A stretch of DNA of 64,000 nucleotides from CAYJPV01 sp964372095 (GTDB taxonomy: Bacteria > Acidobacteriota > Vicinamibacteria > Vicinamibacterales > JAKQTR01): assembly GCA_964372095.1 (NCBI GenBank), contig CAYJPV010000005.1, positions 186,001 through 250,000 on the forward strand. Direction: 5' to 3'. This document shows, in pieces, positions 40,503-50,200 of the stretch. The notes beneath the pieces are model-generated. The model was given only the letters and a program-made list of their open reading frames with translations, was not told the origin of the DNA and did no database searches. A program made the position numbers and the translations under genes. Within the stretch, counting starts at the first letter, position 1. Each line of letters starts with the position of its first letter.

Positions 40503-41690
40503 TCAGGGACGCGACGCCAGGAAAACGTTGTTCTTGCCGGTCTCTTTGACGTGATACATGGCCCGGTCGGCGGCGTCCAGCAGTGCCTCGGAGGACTGCG
40601 CCACATCGGGCAACGTCGCCACACCGAGCGATGCCGTCAGGCGCCAGTTGATCCCGTCACTGGCGAGGAAACTGTGCCGGGCAATCCGGTCCCGGATGCG
40701 CCCTGCCACCACCATCGCGCCTTCGCTGCCGGTGTCGGGCAAGACCATCACGAATTCATCGCCGCCGTAGCGGGCGACGATGTCGCTCTCGCGGGCGCCG
40801 GCGCGAATCAGGCCGCCGGCTTCCACCAGCGTCCGGCTGCCGGCCAGGTGCCCGTGGGTGTCGTTGACGCTCTTGAAGCCGTCGAGGTCGATGAACAACA
40901 CCGACACCGGGCGACCGTAGCGCATGGCCCGCTTCGATTCCCTGTGCAACCCTTCTTTCAGATATCTCGAATTGTAGAGGCCCGTCAGTTCGTCAGTGAC
41001 CGACATGGCCTCGGCGCGCTGCAGCCGGAACGCCTGGTCCAATGTCGATGCGCCGGTCTCGAACACTTCCGACAGCAGCGACAGCACCCCGGTGCTGAAT
41101 CGAGGCTCCCGGGCGCTCGGCGCGTCGACGCCCATGACGGCCCCGACGGCCTGACCGCGCGCCACCAGGCTGAAGGCGACCACCGTCGCCGGCGCCGCGC
41201 CGGGGAACCGCGGGTCGCGCGACACATCAGCCGTCAGGAACACGGTGCGTTGCTGCAGCACCAGCGACGCGACGCTCAGGGCCGAGTCCCGGGCTTCGTC
41301 CGCCGCGCCCCGCGTGATCAGTGTCGACAGCTGCCCCTGCTGGTCCGAGACCACGACCGTCCACCCTGCCAGCGGGACCCACGCCGAGAGCCGGTCCAGC
41401 AGCACATCGGCGATGCGCCGGGGATCGGACTCGCCCAGCGTCTCCCGCACGAGCGTTGTCAGTGTGTCACGACGCTGGAGCGTCGCGCGCAACTGACGCT
41501 GCGTGCCCGCGATGCGGCTGGAGGGATCCGCGTCCAGCGTCGGGGTCGCGCGGGCACCAGATTGGCGGGGCACTCGAACTCCCAGACGCCAGATCCCGCG
41601 GCGCGACACATCCAACCGCGGCCATCCCCCATGTTGAAACGGCTCACGGCGCACACGCAGGCCAAGCACACACGTAGGTCTTGCGGTCAC
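40503..41690 (-). CDS. GAF-GGDEF diguanylate cyclase
   Basis: The 395-residue protein should make cyclic di-GMP. A GAF-like sensor domain spans about residues 75-215, and the GGDEF domain about 230-392. The active-site signature YGGDEF is at 308-313 and an intact inhibitory I-site RESD at 300-303, five residues upstream, so product feedback inhibition is expected. VTDELTGLYNSRYLKE and LFIDLDGFKSVNDTHGH are canonical. The first roughly 50 residues are basic and unconserved; GTG 41690 is used but a later start is possible. It immediately precedes mreB, which links second-messenger output to the cell-shape operon. Confidence 0.88.
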   Translation of the reverse strand: MTARPTCVLGLRVRREPFQHGGWPRLDVSRRGIWRLGVRVPRQSGARATPTLDADPSSRIAGTQRQLRATLQRRDTLTTLVRETLGESDPRRIADVLLDRLSAWVPLAGWTVVVSDQQGQLSTLITRGAADEARDSALSVASLVLQQRTVFLTADVSRDPRFPGAAPATVVAFSLVARGQAVGAVMGVDAPSAREPRFSTGVLSLLSEVFETGASTLDQAFRLQRAEAMSVTDELTGLYNSRYLKEGLHRESKRAMRYGRPVSVLFIDLDGFKSVNDTHGHLAGSRTLVEAGGLIRAGARESDIVARYGGDEFVMVLPDTGSEGAMVVAGRIRDRIARHSFLASDGINWRLTASLGVATLPDVAQSSEALLDAADRAMYHVKETGKNNVFLASRP

Positions 41691-41841
41691 GTCCTGGCCA
41701 GACGACCCGTCGGTGGCCGCTAAGTCCCTCTGTTCTCAACAAATATAGCACATCGGCCCCGCAAGGACCGTTCCCAATCCCGGCGTCGGAACCCGAATGG
41801 CCCGCACCCGGACCGCCGACGGTCTGCACGGAGGTAACTGG

Positions 41842-41871
41842 TTGCGAATCAGGCACTTCTGACGCTACACT
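41842..41871 (+). promoter_or_regulatory. Candidate promoter of the PpiD-like gene
   Basis: TTGCGA (41842-41847) and TACACT (41866-41871) are 18 bp apart, about 97 bp before the ATG at 41968. The same TTGCGA box with an 18-bp spacer is proposed for gatC. The rest of the 277-bp gap between the divergent genes shows an AT-richer segment, AACAAATATAGCAC (41739-41752), that may hold the GGDEF/mreB promoter. Confidence 0.45.
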
Positions 41872-41967
41872 AGGAGATTCGACCCCTGTGTTCGGTCGAT
41901 CGAGGGGACCACCGACCGGTCTCGGAACCAGGCGTCCCCGTGTTGCGCGAATGGAGTGACTGGCACC

Positions 41968-43893
41968 ATGACGATGCTCGACCGTATGCGGCGCCACAAA
42001 GGCTGGCTCAAGTGGAGCCTGGCCCTTGTCGTGCTCGCGTTCATCATCTTCTACATTCCTGACTTCCTCGGCGGCGACGTCAACGGTACGACGTCACCCA
42101 CTGACGAGGTGGCCCGGGTCGACAGCCGCAGCATCTCGGTCGCCGAGTTCTCCCGGGCGTACCAGAACCAGCTGCAGGCGTACCGCGCCGCGTACGGGCA
42201 GAACATCAACGAGCAACTGCTGCGGCAACTGGGCTTCGAACAGCAGATTCTCCAGCAGCTGATCGAGCAGGAAGCGGCCATGGTCGAAGCCGCGCGCCTG
42301 GGGATCACCGTCAGCGATGACGAAGTGCGGCATCGGATCCTCGCGATGCCGGGGTTCCAGGAGAACGGCCAGTTCATCGGCGAGACGCGCTACCGGCAGG
42401 TCCTGGACATGCAGCGCCCGCCGCTGACGCCGTCCCAGTTCGAAGCCAGCCTGCGCCAGCAGCTCGTCCTGGAGAAGCTGCGGGCCGTGGTGACCGACTG
42501 GGTGACGGTCACCGACGCTGAGGCCGACGCCGAGTACACGAAGCGCACGGAGAAGGTCAAGGTCGATCTCGTGCACATCTCCGCCGAGACCTTCCGCAGC
42601 CAGGTCACGGCGTCCGACGCAGAGATTGCGGCCTACTTCGACGCCCACAAGGAGAAGTACCGCGTGGGTGAACGCCGCAAGATCCGCTACCTGCTGATCG
42701 ACGAAGACCTGCTGCGGGGCGCGGTCACCGTGCCGGCACGTGAGATCGAACGGTACTACAACAACAACATCGAGCAGTACACGACGCCCGAGCAGGTGCG
42801 CGCCAGCCATATCCTCTTCAAGACCGAGGGGAAAGACGAAGCGGCCGTGCGCGCCGCGGCGGAGAAGGTCCTCGCCCTGGTCAAGCAGGGCGGCGACTTC
42901 GCCGAACTCGCCAAGAAGTACTCCGAAGACGAGCAGAGCCAGCCGCTCGGCGGCGATCTCGACTACTTCGGCCAGGGCCGCATGGTGCCTGAGTTCGAAG
43001 CCGCAGCGTTCGCCCTGACCCCTGGCACCGTCAGCGACCTCGTGAAGACCCCTTTCGGCTTCCACATCATCAAGGTCGTCGACAAGAAGCCCACCGCCGT
43101 GCGCACGCTCGACGACGTGCGTACGGCGATTGCGGAGCAGCTGAAGACCGAACGTGTCCAGCGCCAGGCCACGGCACTGGCCGGTGAGATCGCCAAGACG
43201 CTGAAGACGCCCGCCGACCTCGACAAGGCCGCGGCAGCCCGCGGCTGGCAGGTCCAGGAATCGGCGTTCTTCGCCCGCGAGGAACCGATCCTCGGCCTCG
43301 GCGCGTCACCCCAGGTGACCGCTGAAGTGTTCGAACTGAAGGAGGGCGAGGTGACGCCGGCGCTGCGGGCGGGCCGCGGACTGGCCTTCGCGACGCTGGC
43401 AGGCCGTCAGGACCCGGCGATTCCCAAGCTTGACGACGTCAAGACCCGCGTAAACGACGACGTCGTCAAGGAGAAAGCCAGCAAACTCGCCGGCGAGAAG
43501 GCCACGACGATGGCCGCCGCGCTCAAGAACGCGACCGACTTTGCCGCGGCGGCGAAGAAGGCCGGCGTCGAAGCGAAGTCCAGCGACCTCATTGCCCGCG
43601 GCACGGCACTGCCGGACGTCGGGTTCAATCAGGCCGTCGAGACGGCGGTGTTTGCGTTGCCCGTGGGCGCGGTCAGCGATCCGATTCAGACCCTCGACGG
43701 CACCACGATCGTGAAGGTCACCGAACGTAAGGGAGTCACGGCCGAGGAACTCCGTTCGTCGCGCGACGGCGTGCGCGCCGACATGCTGGAGGAGCGGCGG
43801 AACCAGTTCCTCGCCTCCTACATGTCCAAGGCCAAGCAGAAGATGAACATCGTCATGAACCCCGAAGTCCTGCAGCAGGTCACGGGGGGCTAG
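41968..43893 (+). CDS. PpiD/SurA-type membrane-anchored periplasmic chaperone
   Basis: The 641-residue protein has a cytoplasmic basic start (MTMLDRMRRHKGWLKW) and one transmembrane helix (SLALVVLAFIIFYIPDF). A SurA_N-like domain with VARVDSRSISVAEFSRAYQNQ follows, then a parvulin domain near residues 275-375 (VRASHILFKTEGKDEAA, FAELAKKYSEDEQSQPLGGDLDYFGQGRMVPEFEAAAFAL, FGFHIIKV). A second, degenerate parvulin-like domain is C-terminal. This is the PpiD layout: an inner-membrane-anchored foldase near the Sec exit. ATG 41968 is used, with GGAG 11 bp upstream. Its TAG stop opens a G-rich heptad array, and a strong terminator follows. Confidence 0.87.
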   Translation: MTMLDRMRRHKGWLKWSLALVVLAFIIFYIPDFLGGDVNGTTSPTDEVARVDSRSISVAEFSRAYQNQLQAYRAAYGQNINEQLLRQLGFEQQILQQLIEQEAAMVEAARLGITVSDDEVRHRILAMPGFQENGQFIGETRYRQVLDMQRPPLTPSQFEASLRQQLVLEKLRAVVTDWVTVTDAEADAEYTKRTEKVKVDLVHISAETFRSQVTASDAEIAAYFDAHKEKYRVGERRKIRYLLIDEDLLRGAVTVPAREIERYYNNNIEQYTTPEQVRASHILFKTEGKDEAAVRAAAEKVLALVKQGGDFAELAKKYSEDEQSQPLGGDLDYFGQGRMVPEFEAAAFALTPGTVSDLVKTPFGFHIIKVVDKKPTAVRTLDDVRTAIAEQLKTERVQRQATALAGEIAKTLKTPADLDKAAAARGWQVQESAFFAREEPILGLGASPQVTAEVFELKEGEVTPALRAGRGLAFATLAGRQDPAIPKLDDVKTRVNDDVVKEKASKLAGEKATTMAAALKNATDFAAAAKKAGVEAKSSDLIARGTALPDVGFNQAVETAVFALPVGAVSDPIQTLDGTTIVKVTERKGVTAEELRSSRDGVRADMLEERRNQFLASYMSKAKQKMNIVMNPEVLQQVTGG

Positions 43894-43939
43894 GGGCTAG
43901 GGACTGGGGATTGGGGGTTGGGGATTGGGGGTTGGGGAA
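43891..43939. repeat. Heptanucleotide repeat array (7 units), G-rich
   Basis: Seven 7-bp units start exactly at the TAG stop codon of the PpiD-like gene: TAGGGGC, TAGGGAC, then TGGGGAT and TGGGGGT alternating, and TGGGGAA. The regularly spaced G-runs could form a G-quadruplex in the coding-strand DNA or mRNA tail. Confidence 0.87.
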
Positions 43940-43978
43940 GAACGATCCCGATAACCAACACGCTCTGCAGAGACTGAT

Positions 43979-44005
43979 GGCCCGTCGGGCACTGCCCGAC
44001 GGGCC
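43979..44005 (+). terminator. Strong rho-independent terminator after the PpiD-like gene
   Basis: A perfect 12-bp stem (GGCCCGTCGGGC with GCCCGACGGGCC) has a 3-nt loop and is followed by TTTCGTT. It lies 86 bp after the stop codon, beyond the G-rich heptad array. Confidence 0.85.
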
Positions 44006-44032
44006 TTTCGTTAGCTTGCCGATTCCCGGTCT

Positions 44033-44136
44033 GGCTTCGGGCTCCGGACGCGGGGCTTTCCTACTGTCTACTTCCTACTGTCTACTTCCTACTGTTACTT
44101 CCTACTGTCTACTTCCTACTGTCCACTTCTCGCCTC
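44033..44136. repeat. Heptanucleotide repeat array (about 15 units), pyrimidine-rich
   Basis: Units GGCTTCG, GGCTCCG, GACGCGG and GGCTTTC lead into CTACTGT and CTACTTC alternating about nine times. One unit is short by a base (TACTTC at 44096-44101), and CCACTTC and TCGCCTC end the array. It fills the space between the PpiD terminator and the 3' end of sppA. The single 6-bp unit shows that the period can slip. Confidence 0.83.
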
Positions 44137-44145
44137 AGTCCCCGG

Positions 44146-45903
44146 TTACCACAGCGACGCGAACGGCATCAGCGCCAGCGGCTCGCCGCGGCGGAAGATC
44201 AGCATCGGGGCCGTCAGCACGCCGGCTGCGCGCCGTTCACGGCCGCCCAGCAACGCCCAGATCCCCGCGCGTTCTTCCATTCCGCCAAACGACTCAGTGA
44301 AGATCTCGTACAACGACTTCCGGGGCGGATACACCAACAGGTCCACCTGCTGCGTGGCCGGAATCTTGGCGCGTTCCTTGGCCAGAGCGATCGCGGATTC
44401 CAGTCCACCAAGCCGGTCGACGAGCCCCTTCTCCTTCGCCTGCCGCCCGGTCCACACCCGGCCCTGGGCCACGGCATCGACGGCCTCCGGGGTCATCTTG
44501 CGGGACGTTGCGACCTTCTCGACGAACTGCTCGTAGAACACTTCCAGCTGGCCTTCGAGCTTCGCGCGCTCGGCAGGATTGAAGGGCCGGACCGGCGAGC
44601 CCATCTCGGCGTGCCGGCCGATGCTCAAGGCCTCCACCTGCATGCCGAGTTTCTCGTACGTCCCGCCCATCACGATCTTGCCCGCGTAGATCCCGATCGA
44701 CCCGGTCAGCGTGCCCGGCTGCGCCACGATGTCCGGCGCCGCCATGGCCACGTAATACCCGCCGGACGCGGCCAGGTCGGACATCGACGCAACAATCGGC
44801 CGGGTATTGCCCTGCCGCGTGAGCGTCAGTTCGCGCCAGATGACGTCCGACGCGATCGACGACCCGCCGGGGCTGTCGACGCGCAGGACGATGGCTTTGA
44901 CGGACGCGTCGGATCGCGCCTTGCGGATGTACTCGGTGATGGTATCGGACCCGGCAACCGGGCCGTTCAACGGGTCGTAGCCGCTGCGCCCGGACGCGAT
45001 GAGGCCCACGACGTTGATGACGGCAATGCGGGGCCCGCCCGCCAGTCCGACGGATTCCAGGCTGATGTGACGGTAAGCATCGCCGCCAATACGACCGTCG
45101 GTGCGGGAGATGCCGAGCTTGCCCTTTTCGTCGAGCTGATCTTCGTACGCGAGGTCATCGACGAGTCCCGCCTTGAGCGCGTCTTCGGGCAGGAACGGAC
45201 CGTCGTCGATGAGCGCACGCACGTCTTCCACGCTGCGTTTCCGGCTCTCGGCGATGGCGGCGACGAGCTGTTCGAAGAGATCGCGGTTCAGCGACTCACG
45301 CATCTCGCGATGGGCGGCCGTAAAGGTCTTCTCGGTCAGCTGGTTCGGCGCGGTCTTGTAGTTCCCGATGTGCGCGAAGTCGGGCAACGCGCCGATCTTG
45401 TCCAGCGTGCCCCGGAGGAACAGGTCGTAGGTGGCGATCCCGCTGAGGTCGAGGGGGCTGGTCGGCAGCAGGAAGATCCGGTCGCAGCCGGTGGCGAGAA
45501 AATACTCCCGGTCGCCGCCGTACTCGAGGTACGCCACCGCTCGTTTGCCGGATGCCCGGAAGTCGACGATGGCGTCCCGCACGTCCTGGAGTTTGGCCCA
45601 ATTGGGCGCGCCCAGGTTCGACGGCCTGATCACGACACTGGTAATCCGGCTGTCGGCCTTCGCCTTGCGCAACGTGTCGACGAGGTTCCGCAGGGTGTCC
45701 TGGTGGGAAGACGCCAGGCCGAAGACGGTGTCGGCCGGCACCTCGTTCAGGTCACCGCCGACCTTGACGGTCAGCACCGACCCGGCGGCCACGCTCGGCT
45801 CGCTCCCGGCGAACAGCAGCATCACCATCATGCCGGCCATCGAGACCAGGATGCCCGCGCCGATCAACGCAATCACCACGCCAACGCCACGTCGTCCTGC
45901 CAC
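44146..45903 (-). CDS. sppA: Signal peptide peptidase SppA (67K type)
   Basis: SppA degrades cleaved signal peptides at the inner membrane. The 585-residue protein is the long two-domain form with an N-terminal membrane anchor (VVIALIGAGILVSMAGMMVMLLF). The N-terminal half carries the catalytic lysine region FAHIGNYKTAPNQLTEKTFT. The C-terminal half carries the nucleophile serine in MSDLAASGGYYVAMAAPDIVAQPGTLTGSIG. The start is GTG at 45903, with AGGAGG 7 bp upstream; the longer open frame upstream is unsupported. Divergent from the phosphatase gene across 170 bp. Confidence 0.94.
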   Translation of the reverse strand: MAGRRGVGVVIALIGAGILVSMAGMMVMLLFAGSEPSVAAGSVLTVKVGGDLNEVPADTVFGLASSHQDTLRNLVDTLRKAKADSRITSVVIRPSNLGAPNWAKLQDVRDAIVDFRASGKRAVAYLEYGGDREYFLATGCDRIFLLPTSPLDLSGIATYDLFLRGTLDKIGALPDFAHIGNYKTAPNQLTEKTFTAAHREMRESLNRDLFEQLVAAIAESRKRSVEDVRALIDDGPFLPEDALKAGLVDDLAYEDQLDEKGKLGISRTDGRIGGDAYRHISLESVGLAGGPRIAVINVVGLIASGRSGYDPLNGPVAGSDTITEYIRKARSDASVKAIVLRVDSPGGSSIASDVIWRELTLTRQGNTRPIVASMSDLAASGGYYVAMAAPDIVAQPGTLTGSIGIYAGKIVMGGTYEKLGMQVEALSIGRHAEMGSPVRPFNPAERAKLEGQLEVFYEQFVEKVATSRKMTPEAVDAVAQGRVWTGRQAKEKGLVDRLGGLESAIALAKERAKIPATQQVDLLVYPPRKSLYEIFTESFGGMEERAGIWALLGGRERRAAGVLTAPMLIFRRGEPLALMPFASLW

Positions 45904-46073
45904 AGAGGAACCTCCTGGCCGCGAGTATAACACCCCGCCCGAACCGGTCCCGTCCGGCTCGCCCGGCTCGCCCGGCGACGGCGGGGCCCGAACTCGCGCA
46001 CCGCCAGTTTCGTCAATACACATGCGGGCCGCGCTCCGCCTGACGACAGACGACGCGGACCACGAGGCACTCC

Positions 46074-47210
46074 ATGAACACCGGCAAGGCACGTCCCGGC
46101 GCCACCCCACCGATTTGGTCAACCCTCAAGGACAGCTACGCGCAGACTCGCGCTGACATGCCGGACGGGTGGCGGACACAGGTACGCCGGACGGTCGACG
46201 ATCTGGAACGGTTCTATCTGGCCGAAGAGCAGCGCCACGATCTGCGACAGCGGGGCCGCGTCTGGCGTGTCTTCGTGCGGGCGTGGTGGCTGCTGAAAGC
46301 CCTGTTCTTCAGGCTGACGCCGGCACGGCGCGTGCTGTTCGTCGCCGCGCTGCTCCTGGTCGTCGGCGCCCGCCAGAACATCGACATCGGGAACGGCAAC
46401 ATCTCGATCGACGCGAACTGGATGCTGGTGGGCGCGGGGTTCCTCGTCGTCCTGCTGATGCTGGAACTGAAGGACAAGCTGCTGGCCCGTCACGAACTGG
46501 AGGCCGGTCGCGCGGTGCAGCGGGCCCTCATGCCCGAAGATCCGCCGGTGCTGCACGGATGGGACGTCTGGCTGTTCACGCGCCCCGCCAACGACGTGGG
46601 GGGCGACCTCGTGGATCACCTGCCCGTCGGTGACCGCACGCGCATCGTCCTCGCGGATGTCGCCGGCAAGGCCCTGCCTGCAGCCCTGCTCATGGCCAAG
46701 GTCCAGGCCACACTCCGCGCGCTGGTGACCGAGGTGAGCTCGCTCTCCGGGCTTGCGGAGCGGACCAACACCATCCTCTGCCGGGACGGACTGCCCAACC
46801 GCTTCGCCACCATGGTCTATCTGGACGTGGCCGCCGGTTCCGGCCACGTATCGCTCGTGAATGCCGGCCACCAGCCGCCTCTGGTCGTGTCCGGCCCGAG
46901 GTTCCATGAACTGCCGCGCGGCGGCATGGCGCTGGGCATGATGCCGGGAGCCACCTACGCCGAGCAGGACGTGGACCTCCGCCCGGGAGACATCCTGCTG
47001 GTCTATTCGGACGGTGTCACCGAAGCCATGAATACGGCCGGAGAGTTCTTCGGCGACGAACGCCTGCGCGCCCTGCTGCCCACCGTCTCGGGCCTGCCGG
47101 CCGAACGGGTCGGCCGGCGCCTGCTCGAGGCGGTGGATACGTTCGTCGGCGAAGGCCGGCCGTACGACGATCTCTCGTTGATTGTCCTGCGCCGCACGGA
47201 CGACCGCTGA
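46074..47210 (+). CDS. RsbU/SpoIIE-type PP2C serine phosphatase, membrane-anchored
   Basis: The 378-residue protein has an N-terminal cytoplasmic helical region, two transmembrane segments (ARRVLFVAALLLVVGA and WMLVGAGFLVVLLMLEL) and a SpoIIE domain over about residues 140-375. Metal-binding aspartates are in ANDVGGDLVDHLPVGDRTRIVLADVAGKALPAALLMA, YSDGVTEAMN and RPYDDLSLIVL. Such phosphatases act on anti-sigma-factor antagonists (STAS proteins) in partner-switching systems. No STAS or anti-sigma gene is next to it, so its partner is unknown. Confidence 0.9.
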   Translation: MNTGKARPGATPPIWSTLKDSYAQTRADMPDGWRTQVRRTVDDLERFYLAEEQRHDLRQRGRVWRVFVRAWWLLKALFFRLTPARRVLFVAALLLVVGARQNIDIGNGNISIDANWMLVGAGFLVVLLMLELKDKLLARHELEAGRAVQRALMPEDPPVLHGWDVWLFTRPANDVGGDLVDHLPVGDRTRIVLADVAGKALPAALLMAKVQATLRALVTEVSSLSGLAERTNTILCRDGLPNRFATMVYLDVAAGSGHVSLVNAGHQPPLVVSGPRFHELPRGGMALGMMPGATYAEQDVDLRPGDILLVYSDGVTEAMNTAGEFFGDERLRALLPTVSGLPAERVGRRLLEAVDTFVGEGRPYDDLSLIVLRRTDDR

Positions 47211-47258
47211 TCAGGCGTCGCCGGAGACATCCCGCCGGCTTTGTCGTAGAGTGTGGCC

Positions 47259-50200
47259 ATGCGCACTCGAACACTGTGGATGGTCGCTGGCGGGTTGGTC
47301 GTGCTGACACTCGGGTTGGCAGGAAGCGCCACCGGGCGCCTGGGGGCCCAGGCGCCCCCGGTTCCGGAGTGGCAGGATCCGGAAGTCGTGGGGGTCAACA
47401 AAGAACCAGCCCACGCCACCTTGACCATCTTCGCGGACGAAACCACGGCCGCCGGGCACGACCGTTCCGCGTCTCCCTACTACCGCTCGCTCAACGGCAC
47501 CTGGCAGTTCTCGTTCGCGCCGCGCGTCGATGCCAGACCGGTGGACTTTTTCAAACCCGACTACGACACGACCGCCTGGAAGACCATCCGCGTGCCGTCG
47601 AACTGGCAGTTCGAAGGCTTCGATATCCCCATCTACATGAACATCGCGTATCCGTGGGGTACGAACACGCCTCCGTATATTCCCGCCGACATCAACCCGG
47701 TCGGGTCGTACCGGCGGACATTCACCGTGCCGCCGGCCTGGAAGGGCCGCCCGGTCTTCATCGCCTTCGAGGGCGTGGAGTCGGCGTTCTACCTCTGGGT
47801 CAACGGCGAACGCGTCGGGTACAGCGAAGACTCGCGCACGACGGCCGAATTCGACATCACGAAGTACATCAGGCCGGGCGAGAACCTGCTGGCGGTCGAG
47901 GTGTACCGCTGGTCCGACGCGTCGTACCTCGAAGATCAGGACTTCTGGCGACTGAGCGGCATCTATCGGGACGTCTGGCTGTGGTCACCCGACACCGTCC
48001 ACATCCGGGATCTGGAGATCGCGGCGTCGCTGGACGACGACTACCGCGACGGCATCCTGAAGGCAACGTTCTGGATCACGAACCGCGGGCCTCAGACCGT
48101 GAAGCCGTCGGTGCAGGTGCAGGTGACCGACCCGGCAGGCAGACCCGTCTCTGCCCCCGTCACGCAGCAGGCCGAGATTGCCGCCGGGACGGAAGGGCGC
48201 GTGGTTGTCTCGGAACGGGTGGCGGCACCGCGGCGATGGTCCGCCGAGGACCCCGCGTTGTACCGGATGATCGTCACGCTGCTCGACGACCGTGGCCGCG
48301 TCATCGAAGTGATTCCCCAACGCGTGGGTTTCCGGCGCGCCGAGATCTCGGGGGGCCAGTTCAAAATCAACGGCGTGCCTGTTCTGATCAAGGGCGTGAA
48401 TCGCCACGAACACGACCCCGACACCGGGCATACGCTGTCGCGTGAATCGATGGTGCGCGATATTCGCCTCATGAAGCAGCACAACATCAACGCCGTCAGG
48501 ACGTCCCACTACCCGAACGACCCGCTCTGGTACGACCTGTGCGACGAGTACGGCCTGTACGTGATGGATGAAGCGAACATCGAGTCGCACGGGATGGGAT
48601 ACGCGCCGGATCGGACGCTGGGCAACAATCCCGCGTGGAAGACCGCGCACATGGACCGCACGATCCGGATGGTCGAACGCGACAAGAACCACCCGTCGGT
48701 GGTGTTCTGGTCACTCGGCAACGAAGCCGGCGACGGCGTGAACTTCCAGGCGACCAGCGCCTGGATCAAGCAGCGCGATCCGTCGCGGCCGGTCCACTAC
48801 GAACGCGCCGAACGGCGGCCGCACACCGACGTCGTCGCGCCGATGTACATGAAGCCCGCCGACGTGGCGAAGTACGGGGCCACGACGCAGACGCGCCCGA
48901 TGATCCTGTGCGAGTACACCCACGCGATGGGCAACAGCAACGGGAACCTCGACGCGTACTGGGACCTGTTCTACACGCGGCCACAACTGCAGGGCGCCTT
49001 CGTCTGGGACTGGGTCGACCAGGGCATCCGCACGACCATCCCCGCAGCCGGTGAGCGGCAGATGAACCCGCAGCGGCGGCTGCTGCCCGGGCCGGAGTTC
49101 GTGCGGGGTGAACGCCGGGTGGACAGACGTGGCACATACCTCGCGTACGGCGGCGACTTCGGCCCCGTCACGATGCCTTCCGACGGCAACTTCTGCATGA
49201 ACGGCCTCGTGTCGGCCGATCGGGTGCCACACCCCGGGTTGCTGGCGATCAAGCGCTGGTACCAGTACGTGCAGGTCACGCCTGTCAATCTGGCGGCCGG
49301 CGAGGTTGAGGTCGCCAACTGGCACGACTTCACGGCCCTCGACGCCGCACTGCAGGCATCCTGGTCGCTCCAGGCCGATGGCGCGGTGATCGCGAACGGC
49401 GCGCTGCCGCCGCTGGCCATCGCGCCGCGCGGCAAGCAGACGGTCACGGTGCCGCTGCCGGCCCTCACGCCACAGCCGGGCGTCGAGTACTTTCTGAACC
49501 TCTCGTTCACGCTGCCCCGCGCCACAGCGTGGGGTGGGCAACCGGGCGACGAGATGGCGTACGCGCAGTTCACGCTGCCGGCCTCGGCACCCGCGCCGGC
49601 ACGGGACACGACTGGCGCCCCACCGGTAATGCTGGCGGAAACTGGCGACGTCATCACAGCGGCGGGCCCGACATTCGAGGCAACCTTCAGCCGCAAGCTG
49701 GGCACGCTGACATCACTCACCTACCGCGGCACGCCGGTCATCCAGCGAGGCCCGCTGCCGGACTTCTGGCGGGCGTGGACGGACAACGACCGCGGAGCCC
49801 GGCTGAACGGCCGTCTGGCCGTGTGGCGCGACGCTTCCGAATCCTGGACTGTTCGAACGGTCTCCGCGACACGCCTCGGTCCCGGCTCGGTGCGAATCGA
49901 CGTGGACGCGGCACCTGCGGCCGTCAACGCGACCGTGGGGATCTCCTACACCATTCACGGCACGGGCGACATCATCGTTGACGTGCGCCTGACGCCGGTC
50001 AGTGCAGACCTGCCCATCCTGCCGCGCGTCGGCACCCAACTCGTGATGCCGGCGGGCTTCGAGCGGGTCGCCTGGTTCGGGCCCGGGCCCGACGAGACCT
50101 ACAGCGACCGCAAGTGGGCGAAGGTGGGACTGTATCGCGGCTCCGTGGACGGGCAGTGGACGGAGTATTCGAGACCGCAGGAGAACGGCAACAAAGCCGA

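Noticed and set aside
43891..43939. G-quadruplex formation as the sole reason for the arrays
   Set aside because: Some arrays have regular G-runs, but others of the same period (CTACTGT/CTACTTC, TCGGCCT) cannot form quadruplexes, so this cannot explain the family.
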